64,000 bases of DNA from Dysgonomonas sp. 25 (GCF_010501075.1 NZ_QVMN01000009.1:1-64000), one strand, 5' to 3'; positions 24,510 through 34,768 are shown, counted from the first letter of the stretch. Notes: generated from the sequence alone by a model not told the origin. Made by a program: numbers and translations.

Positions 24510-25777
24510 CAGGTGGAAGTTCTATTTATGGAGCTTTGTCCTATAACAATGATAAGGTAAAAGAAGAAAAAGCGAAAATTCTTATGGTAAATAAAATGCC
24601 GCAAGACGGAGATACAGATACTATTATTTCATTTCGCAATACTTTATTTTCTTTTCATCCTTACCTTATCGCTAATCAAAAAACAGAGAAACCTGTTATT
24701 CATATTTCTCTAAATCCGCATCCAAATGATCGTTTAACTGATGAACAGTTAACGATAATTTCTGAAGACTATTTGCAACGAATGGGATATGGGGAGCAAC
24801 CTTTTATTGTTTATAAGCATACAGATATAGACCGTACACATATGCATATTGTCTCGGTAAGAGTGGATGAAAACGGTAAGAAAATAGACTCTAATTTTGA
24901 GAACATCCGTTCAATGAATATCTGTCGAGAACTTGAGATGAAATATAATCTGCATCCAATAACCAACCAACAGGAGGAAGAGAGAATTTATTATGCAGCA
25001 AGAGTCGATTATAGTAAGGGAGATGTAAAAAGGCAAATTTCTAATACAATTAAGACCCTGCTACAGCAATACCGGTTTCAGAGCATTGGGGAATATAATG
25101 CGCTTTTATCCCGATTCAATATACACTCAGAGTTTGTAAAAGGAAATGAAGCAAACCCATATAAAGGAATTATCTATGCAGCCACAACAGAATTCGGAGA
25201 GCTTGCTACCAATCCGATAAAAGCCTCCAAAATAGGACAGTTGGTCGGCTATGATTCTATTGAAAAGATTATAAAGAAGAATAAAGAGAAGATAAAAAAG
25301 CAGTATATCCCATACCAAGCGAAAAATTTTATTGCACAAGCATTGTCTGTTTCATCTAATAAATATGAATTCAGAGATAATTTACAGAAGCATAATATTG
25401 ATTTAGTACTTCGGGAGAATGAGGATGGACGAATTTATGGAGTGACTTTTGTCGATCATATAAATAAAATAGTATTTAATGGTTCTCGGATAGGCAAAGA
25501 ATTCTCCGCCAATAGCATAAATTTGTTATTTAACCAAAATATTCCGGCTCAGGCAGATATACACATGCAATCTGCTCTTATAAATAATGACGGCAGTAGC
25601 CAGCCTGTTGCTAATAATGTTAGCGATATAACAGTCGATTCATTTCATAAACCTGTATTAGTCGATGAGATTTTCGGAACATTCCATCTGAACTATCATT
25701 CAGAGGATGCACAAGAGGATGCTTTTACCAAAAGAATGAAACACAAGAAGAAAAATCAGCGAAAGCCAAAACTATAG
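24494..25777 (+). CDS. Relaxase (MobB-like mobilisation nuclease)
   Basis: A 427-aa relaxase. The N-terminal domain begins MVAKITGGSSIYGALSYN and carries the metal-binding histidines in HTDIDRTHMHIVSVRV (about residues 114-129). A candidate catalytic tyrosine is in the LSYN segment. It should nick oriT and pilot the transferred strand. It lies between the MobA-like gene and the coupling protein, the usual order. The length is in the normal range. Confidence 0.92.
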   Translation: MVAKITGGSSIYGALSYNNDKVKEEKAKILMVNKMPQDGDTDTIISFRNTLFSFHPYLIANQKTEKPVIHISLNPHPNDRLTDEQLTIISEDYLQRMGYGEQPFIVYKHTDIDRTHMHIVSVRVDENGKKIDSNFENIRSMNICRELEMKYNLHPITNQQEEERIYYAARVDYSKGDVKRQISNTIKTLLQQYRFQSIGEYNALLSRFNIHSEFVKGNEANPYKGIIYAATTEFGELATNPIKASKIGQLVGYDSIEKIIKKNKEKIKKQYIPYQAKNFIAQALSVSSNKYEFRDNLQKHNIDLVLRENEDGRIYGVTFVDHINKIVFNGSRIGKEFSANSINLLFNQNIPAQADIHMQSALINNDGSSQPVANNVSDITVDSFHKPVLVDEIFGTFHLNYHSEDAQEDAFTKRMKHKKKNQRKPKL

Positions 25778-25778
25778 A

Positions 25779-25808
25779 CGGACTTATATCGCCAACCCCG
25801 GACTTATA
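25779..25808 (+). promoter_or_regulatory. GACTTATA direct-repeat operator, copy 3
   Basis: GGACTTATA occurs at 25780 and 25800, exactly 20 bp apart, with the inner block CGCCAACCC. It starts 2 bp after the relaxase stop and ends 75 bp before the coupling-protein start. A weak -7 box (TTTTTTTG, 25843-25850) lies 35 bp beyond it. Confidence 0.6.
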
Positions 25809-25882
25809 TACATACCTTTTACTAGTATATCCTACAGTCATCTTTTTTTGCAACGTAATTATTAATCGAAAAACAATAAATT

Positions 25883-27889
25883 ATGCAACAAGAAGATGAT
25901 TTACAAGGACTTGCTAAAGTCATGAATTTTATGCGGGGCATCAGTATCCTGTTTATTATAATCCATATATACTGGTATTGCTATAATGTCTTTGTCCATT
26001 GGAATATAACATTTAGTATTGTAGACCGTATTCTTTTAAATTTCCAGCAGACGGCGGGACTTTTTTCCAGTCTTTTGTGGACAAAATTATTCTGTGTCGT
26101 TTTTCTTGCTCTTTCATGCTTGGGAACTCATGGAGTTAAGGATGAAAAAATCAAATGGTCAAAAATTCGTGTATATATAATCATTGGAATTATTCTTTTC
26201 TTTCTAAACTGGTGGATGCTGGATTTACCAGTAGATAAACAAATAAACGTGGTACTTTACATATTTACTCTTGTAACAGGCTATGTATATCTCCTGATGG
26301 CTGGATTATGGATTAGTCGCTTATTAAAAAGTCCTCTGACTGATGATGTTTTCAATAATGAAAATGAGTCTTTCATGCAGGAAACCCGCTTTATGGAAAA
26401 TGAATATTCGGTTAATCTACCTACCAGATTCTTTTACAATAAACAATGGAATGACGGATGGATAAATGTTGTCAATCCATTTCGTGCTACGATTGTACTG
26501 GGTACTCCCGGAAGTGGTAAATCGTATGCTGTGGTAAATAATTATATCAAGCAACAGATACAGAAAGGTTTTTCAATGTACATATATGATTATAAGTTTG
26601 ATGACCTGAGTGTTATAGCTTATAATACATTGTTGAAGAACTTGGATAAATATGAAATTCAACCTAAGTTTTATGTCATCAATTTCGATAATCCACGAAA
26701 ATCTCACCGTTGTAACCCTATCAATCCTGAATTTATGACCGACATCAGTGATGCATACGAAGCTGCTTACACTATCATGTTAAATCTAAACCGCACTTGG
26801 ATTCAAAAGCAGGGTGATTTCTTTGTTGAATCACCTATAATATTATTGGCCGCTATAATCTGGTATTTGAAGATCTACGAAAATGGTAAATACTGTACAT
26901 TTCCTCATGCCATTGAATTTTTAAATAAAGAATATGTCAATATCTTTACAATTCTAACATCTTATCCTGATTTGGAAAATTACCTAAGTCCGTTTATGGA
27001 TGCTTGGCGCGGAGGAGCGCAAGATCAGTTACAAGGGCAAATAGCATCGGCTAAAATACCTCTTTCGAGAATGATAAGTCCACAGTTATATTGGGTTATG
27101 ACAGGAGATGATTTTTCCTTAGATATAAATAACCCGAAAGAACCGAAGATACTCTGTGTGGGTAACAATCCTGATCGTCAAAATATTTATTCTGCGGCAC
27201 TAGGTTTGTATAATAGTCGTATAGTAAAGCTGATTAACAAAAAGGGGCAACTCAAATCCTCGGTCATTATTGATGAGTTACCTACTATTTATTTTCGTGG
27301 CTTGGATAACCTAATAGCTACTGCACGTTCCAATAAAGTAGCTGTATGTTTAGGCTTTCAGGATTACAGCCAGCTTATCCGCGACTATGGAGATAAAGAA
27401 GCAAAAGTAATCCAGAACACAGTCGGTAATATTTTCTCCGGGCAGGTAGTAGGAGAGACAGCCAAGAACTTGTCTGAGAGATTCGGTAAAATTGTTCAGA
27501 AACGCCAATCGATGACTATCAACCGTCAGGAGACATCGACAACTATCAATACCCAATTGGATTCTTTGATACCCGCATCAAAAATATCGAACCTAACGCA
27601 AGGAATGTTTGTCGGGGCTGTATCCGATAACTTTGATGAACGGATTGAACAAAAGATTTTCCATTCACAGATAGTTATTGATAATGATGCTGTAAGAGAA
27701 GAAACAAAAAAATACCAATCGATACCGGAGATTGTAAATTTTGTTGATGCTGATGGTAAGGATCATATGGAAGAACAAATCAAAATGAATTATGATAAGA
27801 TAAAAATTGAAGTCAAGCAGATCATTGAAGATGAACTACATCGTATAGCGAATGATCCGGAGCTTCAGCATCTTATGCCGCAACAATAG
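25883..27889 (+). CDS. Type IV coupling protein (MobC/TraG/VirD4 family)
   Basis: A 668-aa coupling protein that brings the relaxase-DNA complex to the mating pore. Four N-terminal membrane segments (residues about 15-150) are followed by the ATPase domain, with Walker A GTPGSGKSYA near residues 207-216, Walker B SVIIDELPTIYF, and RSNKVAVCLGFQDYSQL. It follows MobA and the relaxase and has its own copy of the direct-repeat operator. Confidence 0.94.
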   Translation: MQQEDDLQGLAKVMNFMRGISILFIIIHIYWYCYNVFVHWNITFSIVDRILLNFQQTAGLFSSLLWTKLFCVVFLALSCLGTHGVKDEKIKWSKIRVYIIIGIILFFLNWWMLDLPVDKQINVVLYIFTLVTGYVYLLMAGLWISRLLKSPLTDDVFNNENESFMQETRFMENEYSVNLPTRFFYNKQWNDGWINVVNPFRATIVLGTPGSGKSYAVVNNYIKQQIQKGFSMYIYDYKFDDLSVIAYNTLLKNLDKYEIQPKFYVINFDNPRKSHRCNPINPEFMTDISDAYEAAYTIMLNLNRTWIQKQGDFFVESPIILLAAIIWYLKIYENGKYCTFPHAIEFLNKEYVNIFTILTSYPDLENYLSPFMDAWRGGAQDQLQGQIASAKIPLSRMISPQLYWVMTGDDFSLDINNPKEPKILCVGNNPDRQNIYSAALGLYNSRIVKLINKKGQLKSSVIIDELPTIYFRGLDNLIATARSNKVAVCLGFQDYSQLIRDYGDKEAKVIQNTVGNIFSGQVVGETAKNLSERFGKIVQKRQSMTINRQETSTTINTQLDSLIPASKISNLTQGMFVGAVSDNFDERIEQKIFHSQIVIDNDAVREETKKYQSIPEIVNFVDADGKDHMEEQIKMNYDKIKIEVKQIIEDELHRIANDPELQHLMPQQ

Positions 27890-27986
27890 TACAGTGCTTT
27901 CATATGTTATGTTATTTTTATGTATGCTAATTTTGGTTGTTTATCTATAATTATTAATTTGGCTGGCAATTATAAAATAAGGATAA

Positions 27987-28289
27987 ATGATTATAGAAGA
28001 TTTATCAAAAAAGCTTTCAGTTTTATTGAGCGAAGACGATGATTTATCGCGTATTGAAATGGAAGTTGATGTTGAAACGATATTAAATCAGGTGCAGGAG
28101 AAAGGATATTTAGATACGGAGTTATTGATAGACCTCTCTTTTGCCGGAGTACCTTTTATCGATTATCTGAAAAGGTATAAAAATATATCGGGTGATGAAG
28201 CAAGAGCCCTGGTTCACTATAGGGATATTACTTTTGAAATTCTGATGAACATTCTTGAATTCGGAATTAATTCATGCAGTAAAAAATAG
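27987..28289 (+). CDS. Hypothetical acidic protein
   Basis: A 100-aa acidic, all-helical-looking protein (MIIEDLSKKLSVLLSEDDDLS...). It has no signal or membrane segment and no recognised family. It lies 97 bp after the coupling protein and converges on the helicase-PLD gene. It could be the last gene of the mobilisation operon or a partner of the neighbouring defence gene. Confidence 0.6.
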   Translation: MIIEDLSKKLSVLLSEDDDLSRIEMEVDVETILNQVQEKGYLDTELLIDLSFAGVPFIDYLKRYKNISGDEARALVHYRDITFEILMNILEFGINSCSKK

Positions 28290-28331
28290 GAGTCATTTTT
28301 AATATTTCTGTAGAAACGACAAAAATTGAAT

Positions 28332-31300
28332 TTATTGAGAATTTCTGTCCAACTCTTTAAGTAGCTGTACTATTTGTTGTTTTGCCTCTTCTTTCAATAT
28401 AATTTGAGATACTTCTAACCTGAAGTGTGGATTATTCTTATCTCTGACAGCCGATAGCCAATTAAAAGAACCTTCTATTAAAATGTCCTCATCAATGGCA
28501 AGTGCTTTATTGTGAATGCCATTTAGTATTTTAAGAATAGCACCGGCTTCTAACAATAATTGTCTGCCTTTCTTGCTGCTATCCTTCAATTTACCGTTAA
28601 CCTTGTCCAGATTATTGTCTGTATAAATAATGACTTCAACATTTCTTGATACGCATTTCTTTATTTGGGTTAATAAATCATCGGCCATTAATGCGTGGGC
28701 AGATATGAAAGGCGATACGATAACAATTCTTCTGTTTGCTTTTTCGAAAGCACGCACCAAGCATTTCTGATGTTTCTCTAATGTATCAACCCGTTGACTC
28801 GATTCTGTGTTGACATCTTCCAGCAAATATGCAGATGGAAGTTCGTTGGCCTCCTGTTCAAACAAATATTTACCCAAGCCTCCGGATGGTTTATTAACTG
28901 CCAAAGGGTTAAATAATTTCATATTACCGATAACTATAAAATGCTCTTTTGCTCTGGTTAGGGCCACATTCAACATATTATAACCATTATCAAAAAACAA
29001 AGGCTTTCCTTCATGGTTAATTCCATAGGCCGGTGAGAATATTACGATTGGTATTTCGGCTCCCTGTAAGGCATGAACTGTTCCTACCGTAATATCGGGA
29101 TCAATATTATACCGACGGAATGCCCTGTATATTTCGCGTTTTTGTTCGGAAAAAGGGGTGACGATGGCAATACAATCTTTCAGCGACAATTCTTTCTTTT
29201 TCTCCTTCTCTCGATAAAAATTCAGAATATATTTTTCGTATTTATTTATCCATTTGGCAATGGCTTCAGCCTCCTCAATATTGTAAGTACTTCCGGATCC
29301 GGTCATTGAATGACCTCTGACATTAATATAACTTAAAGGACGTACAAGGAGTTTTTCATTGCCATCTTTGAAAATATTATATTCTATGTCTCCGGTCAAT
29401 GGTTTTAACAACCCTTTATATACATATTCATTGCTGAAGGCTACCAATTTATCGACACATCTACGATGCTCCGTAAGAATTGTTCCACCCATATCACGAT
29501 TTACTCTGTATCGTGACGAGTTTCGAGATAAATGCATCAAACTGCCACAAGTACATAGCATCCCCCGATCACTTAATTCTTCAAAAGTCTGATTTCTCAG
29601 TAAGCCGGCTTCAATTAAATTTCCTTTATCGACTCTGGGATAGTCGATATTCCAAATAGGTTCGATTTGGTGTATGTCTCCTACGATTACGGCTCTTTTG
29701 GCAAATCCCATAGATGCAATTCCTATTTCAGGAGTAACCTGCCCGGCCTCGTCAACAATAAGAATATCGAACATTTCGAGGATTGGCTTATTCAACCATT
29801 CATCTTCTTTTTTTCTATATGAACAAAAGGTAGGCAATGTATGAAGAGTCGATACGAATAAAGGAGTCAGATAGCTAATTCTTCTGAAGACATCTTTGCG
29901 GCTATCCTTTCCTCTGCCATTCTTTAAATCCGATTCTTGTCGTAAAATCAACCATCTTCCTTCCCAGTAATGCAACGCAGATATAAAACAGCTGTATCGC
30001 AATGTTAAGTCCAGTATTATATTGATTTTTTCGATATAGCTTACCGATCTTATACCGGATTTATATCTGTCAAGATCTTCTGCAGATTTTATCGTTTTTA
30101 AAAAATCGGTCCATAGACTATCGGTCAGTTCGTTTATTTTATCATACTCTATTTTTATCTCTGATAGTTTTTGGTAAATATTTTTTTTCTCTTGTAGCGG
30201 TTTCTTTATAGTATCAATACTATTATGTATTTTTTCAATTATTTTTAATAATATAATCTCAGCCTCTTCTTGTGTTGATAATTCTTTCAGTTCTGAATAT
30301 CGGGCAGTTGACAAAAATAACTTAACTTTATTTGCATATGCTTGCTTTTTTGATGAGAAAAGCTTTTTGATTATCGATAACCTGTTTTCCCTGAAAAAAG
30401 TATCGAACTCTTTTTTGAATACGAAGAATTCTTTTTCCTTAGCTGTCCTTTCGTCCAATTCTTGCTTCAATTCCGAGATTTCGTTTTGAAGGTTCTCCAT
30501 TTGTGATAAGGGGAGATATTTGATTTCAGCTTTTTTTACAAAGTCAGCAGTATTTAAAATGTAGTCTATCTCTTCCGTTAGATCCTTTATTTCGCATCTT
30601 AGTGTATCTACTACTTCCGAAACGCTGTAAGGAAGTGTGATTTTATTTGCTTTTTTAAAATTATCGACATAAAACCTTTCGAGATCCTCTATCGGAACAT
30701 CCAAATTCTCCAAACTGTTGAAATAATATCCTTCTAAACCTTTAATTCCGGATGTTAGAGTTTGATAGCCTTTTTTAGATGCTGCCTCCTGTTTGTCTTC
30801 TGAGGCCGGAACAAGATAAGTCCCTAAAGACGAAATACCCGGTAACCATCGGTGTAAATTTTTCGTATTCCCAAACGAGTCAAGAATATTGGTTATTGCT
30901 TGATTGTTGGCTGATGTGGCAGCAATCAAAGGAGCGTCCTTTCCAACTAAAACGGCATTTACGACTTCATTGGCTATAATGCTTTGAAGCAATGTTGTTT
31001 TTCCTGTTCCCGGAGGTCCATTTACCGCTGATACACTGGACTTGCATTCGGTTTTATCTTTGACAAATGCCAATAAGGATTGTCGTTGCGAATAGCTTAA
31101 CGAGAATTTATTATTATACTGCCCATAATGCCCCTTGGTCGTAAACAGGACATCTTCCGGCGGCAAATCGTTTTGGTCAACATCCTGACCATTTAGTATC
31201 AGATGTAATAACCCCGGAATGCGTTTTGTCGATTTTAAGTATGTATATACTTCCTGAATAGAATTTGCTTTTATTTTAGTTTTTGCCGGAATCAGACATA

Positions 31301-31943
31301 CCTGTTGAACAATAACGGCATTACCAATTTTAAATTTTTTAAACGTATACCCTGTTATTTTTTCAAATAAGGCTTCACAATCTGCAAAATAAGTTTCCCA
31401 TGTATCTGTATTGAAATTAAATGTATTTATTTGATTTAAAACATCTGTAATATGTGCAATACAGGGCATGTCAAGATAGTTGACGGCATTTGGTTCTAAA
31501 ATTTTCCTTAAAAACCAGGGTACTGCATTTTCACCCGGTGCCAATAATACCCCTTTTTCAGTCAATTTTGCAGGTATCCAAAATGGAAAAAAATCATTCT
31601 TGTTAGTACTTTTGCCTCTTTCTATTTCTTTGGACATTAGAAAAGGAGATAGAAAAATGTCTATATCCGGATATAAATTTTCGTCAGTATTATCAGCTTT
31701 TTCTTTTTTCTTTTGAGTCTTTTCATAAAAATCTTTGTAAATGACTTGCAGATAATCAGTTGTAAGTACATTTATATCGTTGACAATACAGCCGTTTGAA
31801 TATTCTTTGGGTTGTATATCATATACATCGCCATCTGTCAGACTGGCTGCATAATAATCGATCCATTTACGGGATAGGTCTGTTTTTGCTTCTTTTTCTG
31901 TCAGCATGTTTAGAGTAAAGGTTTCTGTTATAAAAACATACAA
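28332..31943 (-). CDS. SF1 helicase-phospholipase D fusion (Mokosh type II-like defence)
   Basis: A 1203-aa single protein. The SF1 helicase core has Walker A GPPGTGKTTLLQSII near residue 308, a coiled-coil insertion (about 470-640), Walker B DILIVDEAGQVTPE near residue 730, and the late motif NVALTRAKEHFIVIG. The C-terminus is a phospholipase D nuclease domain with HNKALAIDEDILIEGSFNW (HxK-D motif, near residue 1141). Mokosh type II anti-phage systems are single proteins with this helicase-PLD order. The gene is alone, opposite in direction to its neighbours, and therefore looks like inserted cargo. An alternative is an RNA-processing helicase of the UPF1/DNA2 type. Confidence 0.8.
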   Translation of the reverse strand: MYVFITETFTLNMLTEKEAKTDLSRKWIDYYAASLTDGDVYDIQPKEYSNGCIVNDINVLTTDYLQVIYKDFYEKTQKKKEKADNTDENLYPDIDIFLSPFLMSKEIERGKSTNKNDFFPFWIPAKLTEKGVLLAPGENAVPWFLRKILEPNAVNYLDMPCIAHITDVLNQINTFNFNTDTWETYFADCEALFEKITGYTFKKFKIGNAVIVQQVCLIPAKTKIKANSIQEVYTYLKSTKRIPGLLHLILNGQDVDQNDLPPEDVLFTTKGHYGQYNNKFSLSYSQRQSLLAFVKDKTECKSSVSAVNGPPGTGKTTLLQSIIANEVVNAVLVGKDAPLIAATSANNQAITNILDSFGNTKNLHRWLPGISSLGTYLVPASEDKQEAASKKGYQTLTSGIKGLEGYYFNSLENLDVPIEDLERFYVDNFKKANKITLPYSVSEVVDTLRCEIKDLTEEIDYILNTADFVKKAEIKYLPLSQMENLQNEISELKQELDERTAKEKEFFVFKKEFDTFFRENRLSIIKKLFSSKKQAYANKVKLFLSTARYSELKELSTQEEAEIILLKIIEKIHNSIDTIKKPLQEKKNIYQKLSEIKIEYDKINELTDSLWTDFLKTIKSAEDLDRYKSGIRSVSYIEKINIILDLTLRYSCFISALHYWEGRWLILRQESDLKNGRGKDSRKDVFRRISYLTPLFVSTLHTLPTFCSYRKKEDEWLNKPILEMFDILIVDEAGQVTPEIGIASMGFAKRAVIVGDIHQIEPIWNIDYPRVDKGNLIEAGLLRNQTFEELSDRGMLCTCGSLMHLSRNSSRYRVNRDMGGTILTEHRRCVDKLVAFSNEYVYKGLLKPLTGDIEYNIFKDGNEKLLVRPLSYINVRGHSMTGSGSTYNIEEAEAIAKWINKYEKYILNFYREKEKKKELSLKDCIAIVTPFSEQKREIYRAFRRYNIDPDITVGTVHALQGAEIPIVIFSPAYGINHEGKPLFFDNGYNMLNVALTRAKEHFIVIGNMKLFNPLAVNKPSGGLGKYLFEQEANELPSAYLLEDVNTESSQRVDTLEKHQKCLVRAFEKANRRIVIVSPFISAHALMADDLLTQIKKCVSRNVEVIIYTDNNLDKVNGKLKDSSKKGRQLLLEAGAILKILNGIHNKALAIDEDILIEGSFNWLSAVRDKNNPHFRLEVSQIILKEEAKQQIVQLLKELDRNSQ

Positions 31944-32091
31944 TAGTTAAGCAATATTTATCATCTGATTAACTGTAATTTGGTCTGTCCGAAATCAAAC
32001 ACGAATATAATAAATTTTTAACATAATTTGGTCGTGGTAGGATTGAATCAGCTACTTCTCAATTAAAATCCGGAAGTCCCCTGCGCTATTA

Positions 32092-32249
32092 TCCCTTTTG
32101 CAAATTTATATTTGTGTCGGTGCCGGACAAATTCAGGCCCTTGCCCTTGGCGGGTTTATCAAAAAATCTCCACCCTCGTCTCAAGCTTCGGGTTGTATTT
32201 TTTGCTAAAAATTTGTCATTCCCGTCACTGCATTACATAGCAAAAGGGA
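32092..32249 (+). promoter_or_regulatory. Nested-stem leader element, copy B (no gene directly after)
   Basis: P1 is TCCCTTTTGC (32092-32101) with GCAAAAGGGA (32240-32249), 10 bp perfect. P2 is GACAAATT (32126-32133) with 32210-32217. P3 pairs 32155-32167 with 32197-32209. The loop holds ATCTCCACCCT and CGGGTTGTAT. No start codon of a usable frame follows before copy C. The rest of the gap 31944-32676 between the copies is AT-rich and has no gene I can support. Confidence 0.7.
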
Positions 32250-32478
32250 CATAGCATGCGAGGCCACTTCCGACGCATATAAATAAGAGGGCGGGAATGT
32301 AGTCGTTACCGATAGCTTTTTAGGGGAAGGGGACAAAAGCTGCTCCGCTCTTCCTCTGCATATAGTTATCTTACATTAATCAATTAATTTATATCCTATC
32401 ATACTTCTCCTTTATTATTGGCTTTAAATCGATAGAAGAGGAAAAGAGAAAGCAACATAACATTGACTAACTTTTGTC

Positions 32479-32605
32479 GGCAAAGGTATTGCGTGGATTC
32501 TTTAACAGACAAGTTCCGAGATAACTCTTTGGAGAGAAAATCTCCACCCTACGGGTTGTATTTTCCCACCAAAACTTGCCTGTTATAATCACGCCCTTTA
32601 TTGCC
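32479..32605 (+). promoter_or_regulatory. Nested-stem leader element, copy C
   Basis: P1 is GGCAAAGG and GCGTG (32479-32495) with CACGC and TTGCC (32590-32605). P2 is AACAGACAAGTT (32504-32515) with 32573-32584, one mismatch. P3 joins 32528-32541 with 32560-32573. The loop is a very tight ACCC-tac-GGGT. The PRTRC operon starts at 32677. Confidence 0.72.
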
Positions 32606-32676
32606 GTAAAAATTAGTCAATGAATATTGCCCCTAAAGGGACATATTAGTGTTTAATAACTTTAAATTAAGAAATT

Positions 32677-33462
32677 ATGTTTACGGAAATTTTTCAATTA
32701 GTTGCTGATGGACAGAGCTTACAGCTGTCTATTATGAAAGTTGGTGACCGCTTGACTGTCGCTACTATGCCTGTTGCTAAAGGAGTACAAGATGATGCAA
32801 AAGGCAAGATTCAACCATTGATTCTAACGGGGACACCACAAGAATTGGATGCTCGTTACCTAACCGAAATTACCAGTCCAATAAAACAGGTTAGCGGATT
32901 ATTGAGTAATCTGGCTGCATTTGAAAGATCTGCCAAGAAAGCCGAAGCAGAATCTAAACCTGAGAAAGAGAAAGCTTCCAAAGCTGACAAATTTATCAAA
33001 GATGCAGAGCGTCTGGAAAAAAATAATCAAATACCGGATGCTTTGGCTCTGTACAGGAAAGGATTGGCTGTAGATAAGAACAACGAGAAAATAAAGGCTA
33101 AGATTAACGAATTAAGCAGTAAACTGTCGCAGACAAGTATGTTCTCGGATCATTTGGATGCGACAGAAGATGAAGGTGAGAATATTGAAGAAACATCAGT
33201 AATATCCCCTGTGCAAGCAGACAAGCAACCGCAACAGTTCTCTCGATCTAATACTGTTCCAATAGAACCTGCAAAAGAGGAAGAGGATGAATTCGAACTC
33301 TTTATTAAAAATGGACAGAAAAAGGAAGACAGCAATGTTAAGGAAGAAATAAAACCTCAAACAACGGCAACTTCGCCTCAGAATGTCAATGCAAATGAGT
33401 GGGCACAATTTCAAGCATTCATGCAATTTCAAAAACAACAGGAAGCCGTTCCTGTCCAATAG
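32677..33462 (+). CDS. PRTRC system protein E
   Basis: A 261-aa protein. The first 100 residues (MFTEIFQLVADGQSLQLSIM..., LILTGTPQELDARY) are typical of PRTRC protein E. A charged region follows with a TPR-like stretch (AERLEKNNQIPDALALYRKG) and an acidic, glutamine-rich tail. PRTRC (ParB-related, ThiF-related cassette) genes are found on plasmids and conjugative elements; their biochemical role is not established. It is first in a five-gene operon behind leader copies B and C. Confidence 0.85.
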   Translation: MFTEIFQLVADGQSLQLSIMKVGDRLTVATMPVAKGVQDDAKGKIQPLILTGTPQELDARYLTEITSPIKQVSGLLSNLAAFERSAKKAEAESKPEKEKASKADKFIKDAERLEKNNQIPDALALYRKGLAVDKNNEKIKAKINELSSKLSQTSMFSDHLDATEDEGENIEETSVISPVQADKQPQQFSRSNTVPIEPAKEEEDEFELFIKNGQKKEDSNVKEEIKPQTTATSPQNVNANEWAQFQAFMQFQKQQEAVPVQ

Positions 33463-33497
33463 TTGTTATTCTGTATTCATTCTTAAAAATTAAAATT

Positions 33498-33704
33498 ATG
33501 GAAGTAAAACAAATAGGACGAAAATTTAAAATTCAGGAAACAGGTTTGGAGTTACCAGACCCAAATCCAGCCATGACAGAAGAACAGGTGCAACAATTCT
33601 ATTCCGTTACTTATCCACAGCTAACAACGGCAACTATGGAGAAAGTATTTGATGGGGAGAGTTTTGTTTTTACGTTTAAATCGGTAATAGGAACGAAGGG
33701 ATAA
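33498..33704 (+). CDS. PRTRC system protein C (ubiquitin-like fold proposed)
   Basis: A 68-aa protein starting at MEVKQIGRKFKIQETGLELP. It has conserved DPNPAMTEEQVQQFYSVTYPQL and the end FVFTFKSVIGTKG, the PRTRC C family. The family has been proposed to have a ubiquitin-like beta-grasp fold, which would suit the E1-like ThiF protein in the same operon. An upstream in-frame ATG at 33399 lies inside the previous gene and is less likely. It overlaps the next gene by one base (TAATG). Confidence 0.85.
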   Translation: MEVKQIGRKFKIQETGLELPDPNPAMTEEQVQQFYSVTYPQLTTATMEKVFDGESFVFTFKSVIGTKG

Positions 33705-34768
33705 TGAATGAGAAAAAAAAGCAAACGGCAAATAGAGGAGTTTCATCAGGAACTTGGAAATATCCTGTTGAGGGAGAAGAATGGCAAGAACATCGACCGG
33801 GGAGTCAGCAAAGTAGAAAGAGTCTGCAAGAAGTCAGAGAGCCAGGTAATGGTTTTCTGACTTCGGTTTTTAGGCCTATTGCCATACACGAGATAGGAGG
33901 TACGCATTATTCAGAAGAAAGCTATGATTATCTTCTCAGATCGGCGAAAAGGTATGCTAAACTATCGGGAAAAGAGTTACCCGTTGATTGCCAAGAGGTA
34001 AATTATTCAAGGCTCTTTGAAACGGTTCGGGATAACCTACTGAAAGAACGCCAGCAACTGGATATAATAAAGAAAGATGGGAAACTAAAATTTATGATTT
34101 CGGATGATCAGGCAAGTTGCCTGATTTATTTTATACCCTGTAAGGTAATCGATAAGGTAAAAGGGGAGTTAAGAGATATCATAATTTCTTTTTTTTCGAT
34201 TTTCCAATCCTGTCAAAATCTGGAGCCGCTGGAAAATAATCCGATACTCGGCTATTGGAGACATGACTTTGAGGCACCCGGTGCATGTGACAGGGATTGG
34301 ATAAAAGAACTGCGGTGTTACTTCAAAGGCCGGAAAAAGAAACGACTGGATTTGATTAAAGAAAAGTCCAAGTATACATTAAAAGAATTGAAAAATAGAA
34401 TTGCCGACTATAAGACAAATTCCCGTAAGTATAAGAGACTATTGGAATTAATGGCAGAGGGATTGGGTCTATTCTCCAAAGGAAAGATATTGAGCTTTGA
34501 AGCAGAACCTTATACAGATGAAGAGTTTTATGCAGAATATTATCCGGTGGAGATGAACCGCCTGATACAAATAGTCTATGATACGGACGATTGGTTTACG
34601 GAGAATATGATAGAATGGACAAATAATGAAGCCGGAGAACAATGGTATAACTATCTGAGTTCCGAACATTTTATTCTCTCCCCTCAATCCAAACGTATAT
34701 TTCGTGAAAATGAGTTTTTGAAGTCCTATTTGGATTGGTTAGTCAGATTTATAAACGTATTACGATGA
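33704..34768 (+). CDS. PRTRC system protein F
   Basis: A 354-aa soluble protein without membrane segments. Its position between PRTRC C and B and features such as VFRPIAIHEIGGTHYSEESY and SCLIYFIPCKVIDKV fit PRTRC protein F. It begins within the stop codon of the C gene and ends overlapping the B gene by 4 bp (ATGA), showing tight coupling. The function is unknown. Confidence 0.75.
   Translation: MNEKKKQTANRGVSSGTWKYPVEGEEWQEHRPGSQQSRKSLQEVREPGNGFLTSVFRPIAIHEIGGTHYSEESYDYLLRSAKRYAKLSGKELPVDCQEVNYSRLFETVRDNLLKERQQLDIIKKDGKLKFMISDDQASCLIYFIPCKVIDKVKGELRDIIISFFSIFQSCQNLEPLENNPILGYWRHDFEAPGACDRDWIKELRCYFKGRKKKRLDLIKEKSKYTLKELKNRIADYKTNSRKYKRLLELMAEGLGLFSKGKILSFEAEPYTDEEFYAEYYPVEMNRLIQIVYDTDDWFTENMIEWTNNEAGEQWYNYLSSEHFILSPQSKRIFRENEFLKSYLDWLVRFINVLR

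Noticed and set aside
33399-33497. Longer PRTRC C start
   Set aside because: It lies within the E gene, and the conserved family start is MEVKQIGRKF at 33498.
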